The notes under the pieces: generated by a model
Database searches by the model: none
What the model saw: only the letters and a program-made list of their open reading frames with translations
What the model was told of the DNA's origin: nothing
Shown: in pieces, positions 1 to 6,090 of the stretch
How positions within the stretch are numbered: position 1 is the first letter of the stretch
Layout of the letters: each line of letters begins with the position of its first letter
Assembly: GCA_003506795.1 (NCBI GenBank)
Contig: DNYO01000338.1
Span: 1-16,119, forward strand
Direction: 5' to 3'
DNA length: 16,119 nucleotides
Source: Deltaproteobacteria bacterium
GTDB taxonomy: Bacteria > Desulfobacterota > Syntrophorhabdia > Syntrophorhabdales > Syntrophorhabdaceae
Program-made: the position numbers and the translations under genes

Positions 1-22
1 AGGAACTCACTCGTGGACTCAT
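1..22 (-). CDS. 5' end of an unidentified gene running off the left edge
   Basis: Only the first seven codons are inside the window: ATG at 22-20, reading M-S-P-R-V-S-S. The start is well supported: AAGGAG lies at 34-29 on the minus strand, six bases before the ATG, and a good promoter lies further upstream (-35 at 93-88, -10 at 70-65). A long dyad covers the -10 and the predicted transcription start, which is the usual arrangement for a gene under repressor control. An autoregulated TetR/AcrR-type repressor would fit the dyad and the short polar N-terminus, but seven residues cannot identify a family, so this is inference only. Confidence 0.6.
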
Positions 23-41
23 GGGATACTCCTTGCGATTC

Positions 42-69
42 AAACTGTACAGTCCGGACGGTACAGTTT
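42..69. promoter_or_regulatory. Palindromic operator-like dyad over the -10 and +1
   Basis: AAACTGTAC (42-50) and GTACAGTTT (61-69) are perfect 9-bp inverted arms. The ten bases between them contain GTCCGGAC (52-59), itself a palindrome on the same axis, so 26 of 28 positions are symmetric. The left side also contains the smaller palindrome ACTGTACAGT (44-53). Its place on the -10/+1 of the minus-strand promoter is typical for a repressor site. The size and symmetry suit a TetR-type dimer, but the regulator is not known from this window. Confidence 0.6.
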
Positions 70-93
70 AAAATTGCCGATGGTTTTTGTCAA
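65..93 (-). promoter_or_regulatory. Sigma70-type promoter for the left-edge gene
   Basis: Read on the minus strand, TTGACA (93-88) is a perfect -35 hexamer. A 17-base spacer (87-71) separates it from TAAACT (70-65), which matches the -10 consensus at four of six positions. Transcription should start near 58, giving a leader of about 36 bases with AAGGAG at 34-29 before the ATG at 22. The -10 lies partly inside the dyad at 42-69, so a protein bound there would block RNA polymerase. Confidence 0.65.
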
Positions 94-110
94 ATATTTT
101 TCAAATATTT
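90..110 (-). repeat. Two AAATATTTGA direct repeats, 11-bp period, at the -35
   Basis: On the minus strand AAATATTTGA occurs at 110-101 and again at 99-90, one base apart, so the copies are about one helical turn apart. The second copy runs into the -35 hexamer TTGACA (93-88). The upstream copy is AT-rich and lies where an UP element would contact the RNA polymerase alpha subunit. It could equally be a tandem activator site. Confidence 0.45.
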
Positions 111-151
111 CTGTCTCAATGGGTCTTGCCCGGGCTTTTCTGGAATTATTC

Positions 152-176
152 AAAAGGGGTTTTCGCTAGAACCCCT
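152..176 (-). terminator. Intrinsic terminator at the end of the marC operon
   Basis: Read on the minus strand, AGGGGTT (176-170) pairs with AACCCCT (161-155) around an 8-base loop, followed by a short T run (154-152) and an AT-rich stretch. The marC stop codon TAG (168-166) lies inside the loop. The T run is short, so efficiency may be moderate. It separates the four-gene operon from the promoter of the left-edge gene. Confidence 0.65.
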
Positions 177-738
177 GTATTCCCCTGCGTATGAACATGA
201 TCGCGATGGAGGCTATGATGAGGCTGAAGACCCTGGAGAGGGCCTCCACGATACGTCGGCCGAGGAGTTTCAGGATGAAGTCCGAGAAGTAGAGCACGAC
301 CCAGCAGATGATGATGTTGAGGACCAGGGATATGAGGTAATAATAGAACGGGTGCTGGTTCCATATGATCATGGAAGTGGCTAGGACGGCGGGCCCGGCG
401 AGCAGAGGTATGCCGAGGGGTACGACGCCGAAGAACTCGTTCCCCTGTGCAGGTTCAGCATGGCCCTGGATGAGGTCCCTGATGGCGGTTATGAAGATGA
501 CGATTCCGCCGGCAACGAGGAAATCCTGCATGGATATCCCGAGATAGGTCATGACCCTGTTGCCGACGATGACAAAGAGCATGGATATGATGAATGCCGT
601 GAGCAGGGAATCCCTCAGGTGCCGTGTCCTGTTCTCGTGGTCCATGGATGCGGTGAGCTTTATGTAGACGGGCAGGACCCCGAGAACATCAAAAGCGACA
701 AAAAGCGGGATGAAGGAAAGCAGAAATGTATCGATCAT
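166..738 (-). CDS. MarC-family integral membrane protein
   Basis: The 190-residue protein is almost entirely hydrophobic segments, with about six membrane spans as expected for MarC (UPF0056) proteins of about 200 residues. The segment FGVVPLGIPLLAGPAVLA at about residues 103-120 matches the conserved central motif of the family, and the N-terminal IPLFVAFDVLGVLPVY matches the family's first helix. MarC proteins sit in the inner membrane. The name came from a supposed link with multiple antibiotic resistance that was later not supported, and the transported substrate, if any, is unknown. Its ATG overlaps the TGA of the gene before it (ATGA, 738-735), and a terminator follows directly, so it is the last gene of the operon. 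Family assignment is firm; function is not. Confidence 0.9.
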   Translation of the reverse strand: MIDTFLLSFIPLFVAFDVLGVLPVYIKLTASMDHENRTRHLRDSLLTAFIISMLFVIVGNRVMTYLGISMQDFLVAGGIVIFITAIRDLIQGHAEPAQGNEFFGVVPLGIPLLAGPAVLATSMIIWNQHPFYYYLISLVLNIIICWVVLYFSDFILKLLGRRIVEALSRVFSLIIASIAIMFIRRGIQGF

Positions 739-932
739 GCCGGTCTTTCTCCTTCAAGGTATATCCGGGCATTCTCAGAAAGCGCCCCGTCAAGCCCTAT
801 CTCGTTTCCCCATTCGTCAAAGACCTTCTTCCCGCCCTCGACCTCGCTCATAAGACCGGCGCCGATGAGGGCATGACGCACTGTCATGCCCGGTGCAAGG
901 TGGATCTCGGCGTCGTTTACCAGTACTTTCAC
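735..932 (-). CDS. Small beta-grasp-like protein (65 aa), function unknown
   Basis: The GTG start at 932 lies two bases after the stop of the nucleotidase gene, and the stop overlaps the marC start. A longer reading frame from 1022 would overlap the nucleotidase by 88 bases and adds an unlikely Arg-rich leader, so the GTG is preferred; a weak GTAGAG serves as Shine-Dalgarno. The layout is a strand (KVLVNDAEIHL), a PGMTVRHALIGAGL helix segment, then DEWGNEIGLDGAL and a final strand (ARIYLEG). This resembles the ubiquitin-like fold of ThiS/MoaD and 2Fe-2S ferredoxins. It lacks the C-terminal Gly-Gly needed for sulfur-carrier activation and has no cysteine, so it should be neither a sulfur carrier nor an iron-sulfur protein. 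I do not recognise a named family; a binding or regulatory partner of its neighbours is only a guess. Confidence 0.65.
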   Translation of the reverse strand: MKVLVNDAEIHLAPGMTVRHALIGAGLMSEVEGGKKVFDEWGNEIGLDGALSENARIYLEGERPA

Positions 933-934
933 CG

Positions 935-2485
935 TCAGTTCTCTACCTTTATCCTGCCCTCCAGGGCGGGGTTCACGTTTTTTTCTCTGGAGACTTCCGA
1001 CACAACGACATCCCTGAGCCATCTGCCGGCATCATTGTATACGAGGTTTCCGCTTCGTATCGTTCCGCCGAGAATCTCAAAGTCCGTCGCCTGTCTGATG
1101 GCCTCGCGGAACGCCTGGTATCCGTCGCCTCCCGCGGCCAGAAAATCATTGGTTGCCACTGTGTACTGCCGCGACGGGTCGATGGGTTCGCCGGCGATCT
1201 CTACCGTTCCCAGGCGGCCCCCCGGCGCCCTTTTGAGGGAATAGGTGAAGGAGATGCCGGATACCTGCGGGAACCGCCCTTCTTTGTTTTCAATACCCGA
1301 GAGCCCGTATTCGAGGGCATCCCTTATCTGCTGTCCTGTGAGGCGGATCGCCACGATGTAATTGTTGAAAGGCAGGACCGAGTAGACGTTCCCGACCGTG
1401 ATCGAACCTTTCCTTATGCTGGTGCGGAGCCCGCCGCCGTTGATGATTGCGGCGTCGGCCCGCGCCTGCTTTTTCAGGATGTCGGCGACAAAATTGCCGA
1501 GGTTTGATTCCTTGACGCGCGCGTTCTCTCCGTCAAGATCGACCGCGGCCTCTCCGATGACCCTTCCCATCGATTCGTTCACCCTGGCTGCCCAGGTATC
1601 GACGATACCGGCAACCTGTTCATCTTTTTTCATTTTGGCCGGCAAGATATCTTCGAGCCTGCTCGCAGCCCGGATAACCTTCCCGGATTCCACGGTGAGA
1701 TCGAGGACGCCGAGCACCAGTCCGTGTTCCCATGCCTGGACGATGATGGTGTCCCCGACGGTGATGTGATGCACCGCCTTTGTGTGGGAATGACCGCCGA
1801 CGATGACATCGATGCCCTTGACTGTGCCGGCCAGCGCCATGTCGGCGTTGTATCCCAGGTGGGAGAGGACGATAATGATATCAACCTTTCCTTTCAGTTC
1901 CCTGACGTAACGCTCGACGGTCCCGGCCACAGGCAGGAAGGTCAGGCCTTTCACATTCCCGGGGTGTGTTGCCGCGGGAGTTTCCTCGGTAACGACCCCG
2001 ATGATCCCCGCCCTTATCCCGTTCACTTCTTTTATTATGTAGGGTTTGAGGGTGTCGAGGCCGGTGACGTTCGCCGCGAGGACGGGGAAATTTGCCTCCT
2101 TAATTCGCCGGGTGAGCACTGCCGTGCCGAAATCGAACTCGTGGTTGCCTACGACCATGGCATCGAAGCCCATGGCGTTCATTACCTCGATAGCCGGCTT
2201 GCCTTCAAAAAGGTTTGCCCAGGTGCTTCCCTGGATCATATCCCCGGCTGCCAGAAGGAGCGAGGGTTTTTCCTTTTTCAGCTCCCGGGACCTTGCCGCA
2301 AAATACGCTGCTCCACCCTGAAGTTCGTCGGACCCGATGCGCTTGTAGCTCTCCGCGAAACCGTGGAAATCGTTCACGTGGAGTATTCTCAGCTCCGCGG
2401 CGCCGCAGGGCGCAAAAAAGACGGCCAGGAGAAAGATGATCGCGAATGACAGAAGAAGATTGATCGAAGGTATCCTTTGTTTCAT
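935..2485 (-). CDS. Secreted 5'-nucleotidase/2',3'-cyclic phosphodiesterase-type metallophosphoesterase
   Basis: The 516-residue protein has a signal peptide (KQR, then a hydrophobic core at about 8-26, cleavage probably near GAA at 28-30), so it acts in the periplasm or outside. The N-terminal metallophosphoesterase domain shows the two-metal set: D39 and H41 in HVNDFHG, D82 in AAGD, N114 and H115 in GNHE, H209 in LSHLG, and H232/H234 in GGHSH. The C-terminal 5'-nucleotidase domain has INGGGLR (348-354), the substrate-stacking region GRFPQVSGISF (403-413) and NDFLAAGGDGY (446-456). All catalytic motifs are present, so it should dephosphorylate nucleotides or related phosphoesters. The ATG at 2485 is chosen because it begins at the signal peptide and overlaps the TAA of the preceding gene by one base (TAATG). 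A start 18 codons upstream would bury the signal peptide. FAPC is not a good lipobox. Confidence 0.9.
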   Translation of the reverse strand: MKQRIPSINLLLSFAIIFLLAVFFAPCGAAELRILHVNDFHGFAESYKRIGSDELQGGAAYFAARSRELKKEKPSLLLAAGDMIQGSTWANLFEGKPAIEVMNAMGFDAMVVGNHEFDFGTAVLTRRIKEANFPVLAANVTGLDTLKPYIIKEVNGIRAGIIGVVTEETPAATHPGNVKGLTFLPVAGTVERYVRELKGKVDIIIVLSHLGYNADMALAGTVKGIDVIVGGHSHTKAVHHITVGDTIIVQAWEHGLVLGVLDLTVESGKVIRAASRLEDILPAKMKKDEQVAGIVDTWAARVNESMGRVIGEAAVDLDGENARVKESNLGNFVADILKKQARADAAIINGGGLRTSIRKGSITVGNVYSVLPFNNYIVAIRLTGQQIRDALEYGLSGIENKEGRFPQVSGISFTYSLKRAPGGRLGTVEIAGEPIDPSRQYTVATNDFLAAGGDGYQAFREAIRQATDFEILGGTIRSGNLVYNDAGRWLRDVVVSEVSREKNVNPALEGRIKVEN

Positions 2486-3534
2486 TATCTCTGCACTCCC
2501 ATTATGTTTTTCAATGTTTTCACATATCGTGCGTTCCATTTATGGTCCTTGACGGGGAAGAACAGGGTCTTTGCGTCCCCCGTGTCATCGACTATAATCC
2601 GGTATCGGGAAAAGGTTTCCAGGGGCTTCACGGGGTGGTCAACGAAGGTGATTACGAAGGAGCCGCCGCTGGTGGTGAAGAAGGTGATGCCGGGGATGCG
2701 TCGCAGACCTTCCTCGATGAACGAGCCTTCACTCTCTATGAATGACCGGGTCTTCCGGGGGTAGGTGCGATCCCGAAGTGACTCCACCGCGGCGGCAGCG
2801 GCAAGTGTGCCCGGCGGGTTTAAGAACGACCGCTGCCGTATACCCCTCAGCGCCGCATCGGATCCGATGGCATAGGACACCGGCAGGCCGGCCAGCGCAT
2901 AGTACTCGCTCAGGGAGCCAAGGACGAGACATCTGTCGTTCCCGGTGATGGCGGCTGAAAGAGAAGGGGCCTCGGAATATCTCCGCAGGGTCTCGTCGAT
3001 TATGAGAAGAGTACCGCGCCCGGCTGCCTCCCGAACGATCGTGTCGATCGCGTCTTGCGGCGGGTGAGCGGCGGACACAAAGGAGGGGCAGGCGAGAATG
3101 GCGGCATCGCACCGGCGCATCTCATCGAGCCAGGCGGCGACGTCAAGGCGGAAACGGTCCGTCCTGTCCAGGGGACAGAAATGAAGCTTCAGCGGACCGT
3201 CCTGTAATCCCCGGTAATATGCGGGGTAGGGCGCGGTACACAGGACCCGTGAGGCGTTGTGCGCCTGGAGTATGGACGTTGCGAGGGCCGCAAATGTCTC
3301 ACTGACAAGCACATTTTGCTCGGGGACACCTTCGGATCGGGCGATGACCCGGATGAGGAACCTTGCCTCGGAGTCGGAATGCCGATCCATGACCTTCACG
3401 TTTTTCCTGACTGCGTTCCTGGCTTTGGCGGACGGACCCAGCGGATTTGCCGTGGTGGTGAAGTCCATGATCCGCGTCACGGAAATGTTGTTCCGCGCGG
3501 CAAAATCGTGAATGTCAGGGATATCTCTCTTCAT
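2485..3534 (-). CDS. CobD/HisC-like fold-type I aminotransferase homologue lacking the PLP lysine
   Basis: The 349-residue protein aligns by eye along its length with L-threonine-O-3-phosphate decarboxylase (CobD) and histidinol-phosphate aminotransferase. The start MDFTTTANPLGPS (23-35) mirrors the CobD N-terminal motif, LLIIDETLRRY (176-186) carries the Asp that binds the PLP ring nitrogen (D180), and LGSLSEYYALAGLPVSY (205-221) mirrors the SLTKFYALPGLRLGY segment. In that segment the Schiff-base lysine is Glu (E210, codon GAG at 2907-2905) and the following LRLGY arginine is Pro (P218). The NPTG loop has become CPSFVSAAHPP (149-159), and the usual C-terminal substrate-binding arginine is not visible in KTLFFPVKDH. 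The frame is intact and of normal length, so this is a maintained pseudoenzyme rather than a decayed gene. No cobalamin genes are nearby. It heads the operon; no convincing Shine-Dalgarno precedes its ATG. Confidence 0.75.
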   Translation of the reverse strand: MKRDIPDIHDFAARNNISVTRIMDFTTTANPLGPSAKARNAVRKNVKVMDRHSDSEARFLIRVIARSEGVPEQNVLVSETFAALATSILQAHNASRVLCTAPYPAYYRGLQDGPLKLHFCPLDRTDRFRLDVAAWLDEMRRCDAAILACPSFVSAAHPPQDAIDTIVREAAGRGTLLIIDETLRRYSEAPSLSAAITGNDRCLVLGSLSEYYALAGLPVSYAIGSDAALRGIRQRSFLNPPGTLAAAAAVESLRDRTYPRKTRSFIESEGSFIEEGLRRIPGITFFTTSGGSFVITFVDHPVKPLETFSRYRIIVDDTGDAKTLFFPVKDHKWNARYVKTLKNIMGVQR

Positions 3535-3655
3535 CGATGGTAACTATTCTTATAACACGAACGGCGGCAAAAATCAGCCCCGGCGCCGCGGTCACCCGGA
3601 GGATGCGGGTGCCTTTCGGCCCGCGCACAGCTGGATGGAGGTCCGGGATTTTTTC
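3535..3655. other. Intergenic region between two minus-strand genes
   Basis: These 121 bases separate the substrate-binding protein gene from the CobD-like gene. On the minus strand there is an imperfect GC-rich hairpin with a GAAA loop (about 3602-3623) and a CACCCG/CGGGTG inverted pair (about 3594-3612), but no run of T directly after either, so no intrinsic terminator is clear. TTATAA lies about 15 bases before the CobD-like ATG without a matching -35. The region must hold either a weak promoter for the four-gene operon or allow read-through from upstream; the sequence does not decide. Confidence 0.35.
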
Positions 3656-4786
3656 TTAGGGGTTCACCGGCATTATGTACGTGAAGCCCTTCCGCTCCAC
3701 TCTCATGATGACACCCGGTTTAATTGCGTCTCTGTTTGCATCGAAAGTGATCACCCCTGTTGCACCCCTGTAATTCTTTGTGGCCTCCAGGGCCTTGCGG
3801 ATATCTTCCCGCTGCGGTTTCCTGGCCGCACCTATTGCCTTGAGGAGAATGGCCGTTGCGTCGTACGCGAGGGCCGCGAATACATCGGGAACGACGCCGT
3901 AATTGGCCTTGTACATCCTGATAAAAGATTCGGCGGCCTCGTCGGTGCGGTCGGGTGAGTAGTGGTTCACGAAGTACCCGCCGACGACGGAGTTGCCGCC
4001 CCACGCCAGAAGGTCCGGTGAATCCCATCCGTCTGCGCCGAGGAGGATCGGTTTGATGCCCTTCCGGGTGATCTGCCTTGCGATAACGGCAACTTTATCA
4101 TAATAATCAGGCAGGAAGATGACCTGCGGATTCCTGAGAGCCGCCTGTGCTATCATGGCGGAAAAGTCTACCGTGTCCTTCCGGTAGGCCTCAAAGGCGA
4201 CAATTGCTCCGTTTCCCTTTGTGAAAGCGGCCCGGAAAGATTCGCCCATTTCGCGGGAGTAATCGCTGCCGGAATCATAGAGAACGGCCGCTGTTTTTGC
4301 CTTGAGTTCCTGAAGGGCGAAATTGGCCGCGAGAAGACCCTGAAAAGGATCTGTGTAACATGTCCTGAAGATGTAGGGTTTTCTCTTGCCGCCGGAGACG
4401 GTCACCCTCGGGTCCGTAGCGCTGCCGGTTATCATGGGGACCTTGTACTGTGAGGCCTTCTCGCTGACAGGTATGGCCACCCTCGAGGTCAGCGGCCCCA
4501 CGATGGCGGCAACGTTTTCCCGCTGGATCAGGGTCATGGCGGCATTGACGCCTTCAGCAGGATCGTTGCCGTCATCGGCCATTACGACCTGTATGTTGTA
4601 CTTACCCTTTCTGCCGTATTCTCCGACGGCAATGTTAAAGCCATTCTTTACCGACTCTCCCAGGGTTTTCAGGCTTCCCGTCAGCGGTGTGATGAGGCCG
4701 ATCTTTACAGTTCCTTTCGCGTGAGCAGTTGCGGAGATGCATATGAGGAGGCAAAGCGCTATGAAGATGCAGGGCACGGCCTTCAT
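3656..4786 (-). CDS. Branched-chain amino acid (LivK-type) ABC transporter substrate-binding protein
   Basis: The 376-residue precursor has a Sec signal peptide (hydrophobic core about 5-18, cleavage likely after AHA at 21-23) and a mature part of periplasmic binding-protein type I (Peripla_BP_6). It opens with KIGLITPLTGSLKTLGESVKNG, the usual first strand and ligand-loop of LivK-like proteins. It continues with AAIVGPLTS, the start of the second subdomain near KTAAVLYDSGSDYS, and a C-terminal ALAYDATAILLKAI helix with TGVITFDANRD, all typical. Such proteins bind leucine-type amino acids, amides or aromatic acids, and the ligand cannot be read here. The ATG at 4786 is preferred over one ten codons upstream because AGGAG (4796-4792) lies five bases before it. 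No LivHMGF permease or ATPase genes are in the window, so it is an orphan binding protein unless they lie elsewhere. Confidence 0.88.
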   Translation of the reverse strand: MKAVPCIFIALCLLICISATAHAKGTVKIGLITPLTGSLKTLGESVKNGFNIAVGEYGRKGKYNIQVVMADDGNDPAEGVNAAMTLIQRENVAAIVGPLTSRVAIPVSEKASQYKVPMITGSATDPRVTVSGGKRKPYIFRTCYTDPFQGLLAANFALQELKAKTAAVLYDSGSDYSREMGESFRAAFTKGNGAIVAFEAYRKDTVDFSAMIAQAALRNPQVIFLPDYYDKVAVIARQITRKGIKPILLGADGWDSPDLLAWGGNSVVGGYFVNHYSPDRTDEAAESFIRMYKANYGVVPDVFAALAYDATAILLKAIGAARKPQREDIRKALEATKNYRGATGVITFDANRDAIKPGVIMRVERKGFTYIMPVNP

Positions 4787-4814
4787 TTCTTCTCCTGGAC
4801 AAAGGTTTTCGTAC

Positions 4815-4843
4815 ATTTAAACCGGTTTGGAGCCCCAATGCAA
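4815..4843 (-). promoter_or_regulatory. Candidate promoter of the substrate-binding protein gene
   Basis: On the minus strand TTGCAT (4843-4838), a 17-base spacer and TTAAAT (4820-4815) give a weak but correctly spaced sigma70-type promoter, about 29 bases before the ATG at 4786. The match to consensus is partial at both hexamers, so this is a suggestion. Confidence 0.3.
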
Positions 4844-4889
4844 TGTTTTTTCAAGCGGGAGCCGGTTAAGGGAAAAACCCTGCGGAATC

Positions 4890-4898
4890 TGGTATAAT
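4890..4898 (+). promoter_or_regulatory. Extended -10 promoter (TGGTATAAT) for the HAD gene
   Basis: TATAAT at 4893-4898 is a perfect -10 hexamer, preceded by TGG (4890-4892), which forms the TGn extended -10 element. No -35 match lies at 16-18 bases upstream, which an extended -10 can tolerate. Transcription would start at about 4905-4906, on the ATG itself, so the mRNA should have no leader. Confidence 0.6.
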
Positions 4899-4905
4899 AG
4901 GTGCC

Positions 4906-5556
4906 ATGAAAAAAGTCATATCATTCGATCTTGACGGTACGCTGGTGGACGGGCGTTACGGCGACCTGGTCTGGAACCATGGGATCCCCGGTGAATATGC
5001 CCGGACATACGGCATGACCTTTGAAGACGCAAAGGCGTTGATACGGTCCGAGTACGAGTCCGTCGGCGACGGAGACATACTCTGGTACGAAATAGACTAC
5101 TGGCTGAAAAAGTTCTCCCTTGAGGTGAGCGCGGCGGAACTCCTTAACCGGTACACCGGTGAGATTGCCCTCATGCCTGATGCATTCGGGGTTGTCACGT
5201 CGCTTTATGACCGGTATACCCTCGTAATCGCCTCCAATGCCGCACGAATATTCGTTGAAAAGGAACTGGCCCATACCGGCCTCGCCGGACTGTTCTCGCG
5301 TGTCGTCTCGGCGACTACGGACTACGGCATGGTAAAGAAGCAGGAGGCATTCTTCCGCAAGCTCTGCGTGGAACTGGGGGCCTCCTTTGAAGAGGTGGTC
5401 CACGTGGGGGACCATCCGGTTTTCGATCACGATGTCCCGTCGGGCCTGGGGATCGAATCCTATTATATAGACGGTATAGACGGCCGCGACTGTGAGGCGG
5501 CCCTTGGCAGAAGGAAGATAGCAGGCCTCAAAGACCTCCTGAAGGTGCTGAAATGA
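4906..5556 (+). CDS. HAD-superfamily hydrolase
   Basis: The 216-residue protein has all four HAD motifs. Motif I is FDLDGTLV with nucleophile D8 and general acid D10. Motif II is VIASNAA (S110). The motif III lysine is K144 or K145, and motif IV is VHVGDHPVFDHDVP (D169, D174). A helical C1 cap occupies about residues 15-90. This is the layout of small phosphatases and phosphoglycolate- or haloacid-dehalogenase-type enzymes; the substrate cannot be read. The gene begins at an ATG that nearly coincides with the predicted transcription start, and AGGTG before it is too close to act as a normal Shine-Dalgarno. Its TGA overlaps the ATG of the next gene (AATGA at 5552-5556), so the two are one operon. 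It diverges from the binding-protein gene across 119 bases. Confidence 0.88.
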   Translation: MKKVISFDLDGTLVDGRYGDLVWNHGIPGEYARTYGMTFEDAKALIRSEYESVGDGDILWYEIDYWLKKFSLEVSAAELLNRYTGEIALMPDAFGVVTSLYDRYTLVIASNAARIFVEKELAHTGLAGLFSRVVSATTDYGMVKKQEAFFRKLCVELGASFEEVVHVGDHPVFDHDVPSGLGIESYYIDGIDGRDCEAALGRRKIAGLKDLLKVLK

Positions 5557-5822
5557 AATGCCGCAGGTGCAATACCCCCATAACCGCGGAGAAGATCTCC
5601 TTCCGGGACGAATGTCCGGTCTGTCATGAGGATCTTCACGTCTGTCTCAACTGCCTCTTTTACGATACGGGAAAGGCAAATTCCTGCAGGGAGGACAAGG
5701 CCGAATTCGTGAAGGAAAAAGACAGGGCGAACTTTTGCGAATACTTCCGCTTTACCGAAAGGCAGGCGGAAACATCCGCAAAGGATGAGGCGGAAAAACG
5801 GTGGAAAAAACTTTTCACGTGA
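5553..5822 (+). CDS. Eight-cysteine zinc-ribbon-like small protein
   Basis: The 89-residue protein has two CxxC pairs that suit a zinc ribbon (C3/C6 and C21/C24). A second set follows (C31/C34, C45, C62) in the order CLNCLFYD-C-RANFCEYF, and the C-terminus is highly charged. Two structural zinc sites are the simplest reading. I recall similar short proteins with a RANFC[DE]YF ending in deltaproteobacterial genomes, annotated as hypothetical; this is from memory. The start overlaps the HAD stop codon, so translation is probably coupled, and a partnership with the HAD enzyme is possible. No function can be assigned. Confidence 0.8.
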   Translation: MKCRRCNTPITAEKISFRDECPVCHEDLHVCLNCLFYDTGKANSCREDKAEFVKEKDRANFCEYFRFTERQAETSAKDEAEKRWKKLFT

Positions 5823-5839
5823 TTCCCGCGGGCGGTTTA

Positions 5840-6088
5840 TTATTTGCCGGAGCGCCGGGTGAAGATAATGCGGTAGCGTTCCGGGTCGACCTCGAAACAG
5901 GCGCTGCAAGCCTTTTCATCGCATGACGACGCTTCGGCGGCCTCGAGTTCTTCCTTTGCCGGCAGGGGTTCGAGGTGGACTTCGAAGCCTATCTCCTCAT
6001 ACATTTCGGCCATCTCGGACAGCCTGGGTTCACAGGCAACGAACCTTTTCTCCCAGCCGGCCTTGATGAGCTCTTCTTCCCGCTTCAT
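5840..6088 (-). CDS. Small hypothetical protein with C-terminal cysteine cluster
   Basis: The 82-residue protein starts at the ATG at 6088, two bases after the stop of the UDP-glucuronate decarboxylase gene. GGAGGG, seven bases before it, is a strong Shine-Dalgarno; starting 23 codons earlier would only overlap that gene. The N-terminal half (about 3-42) reads like a small alpha/beta unit: a helix, RFVACEPRLSEMAEMYEEIGF, then the strand EVHLEPLP. The C-terminal half has C56, C61 and C64 (Cx4CxxC), which with C19 could bind a metal. It then ends with YRIIFTRR. Comparable proteins are known to me only as hypotheticals. It faces the zinc-ribbon gene across 17 bases with no terminator between them. 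Confidence 0.75.
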   Translation of the reverse strand: MKREEELIKAGWEKRFVACEPRLSEMAEMYEEIGFEVHLEPLPAKEELEAAEASSCDEKACSACFEVDPERYRIIFTRRSGK

Positions 6089-6090
6089 CG

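Noticed and set aside
42..69. The left dyad as a LexA box
   Set aside because: The arms and spacing do not match the LexA sites I know for E. coli, Gram-positives or Geobacter.
735..1022. A 95-codon version of the beta-grasp-like protein
   Set aside because: It would overlap the nucleotidase coding end by 88 bases and adds a Lys/Arg-rich leader; the GTG at 932 fits the operon spacing.
1724..2449. Open frame of 241 codons opposite the nucleotidase gene
   Set aside because: It is a shadow of a gene with all catalytic motifs in the other strand and shows no family features.
3592..3624. Terminator after the substrate-binding protein gene
   Set aside because: The hairpins there are imperfect and no T run follows directly on the minus strand.
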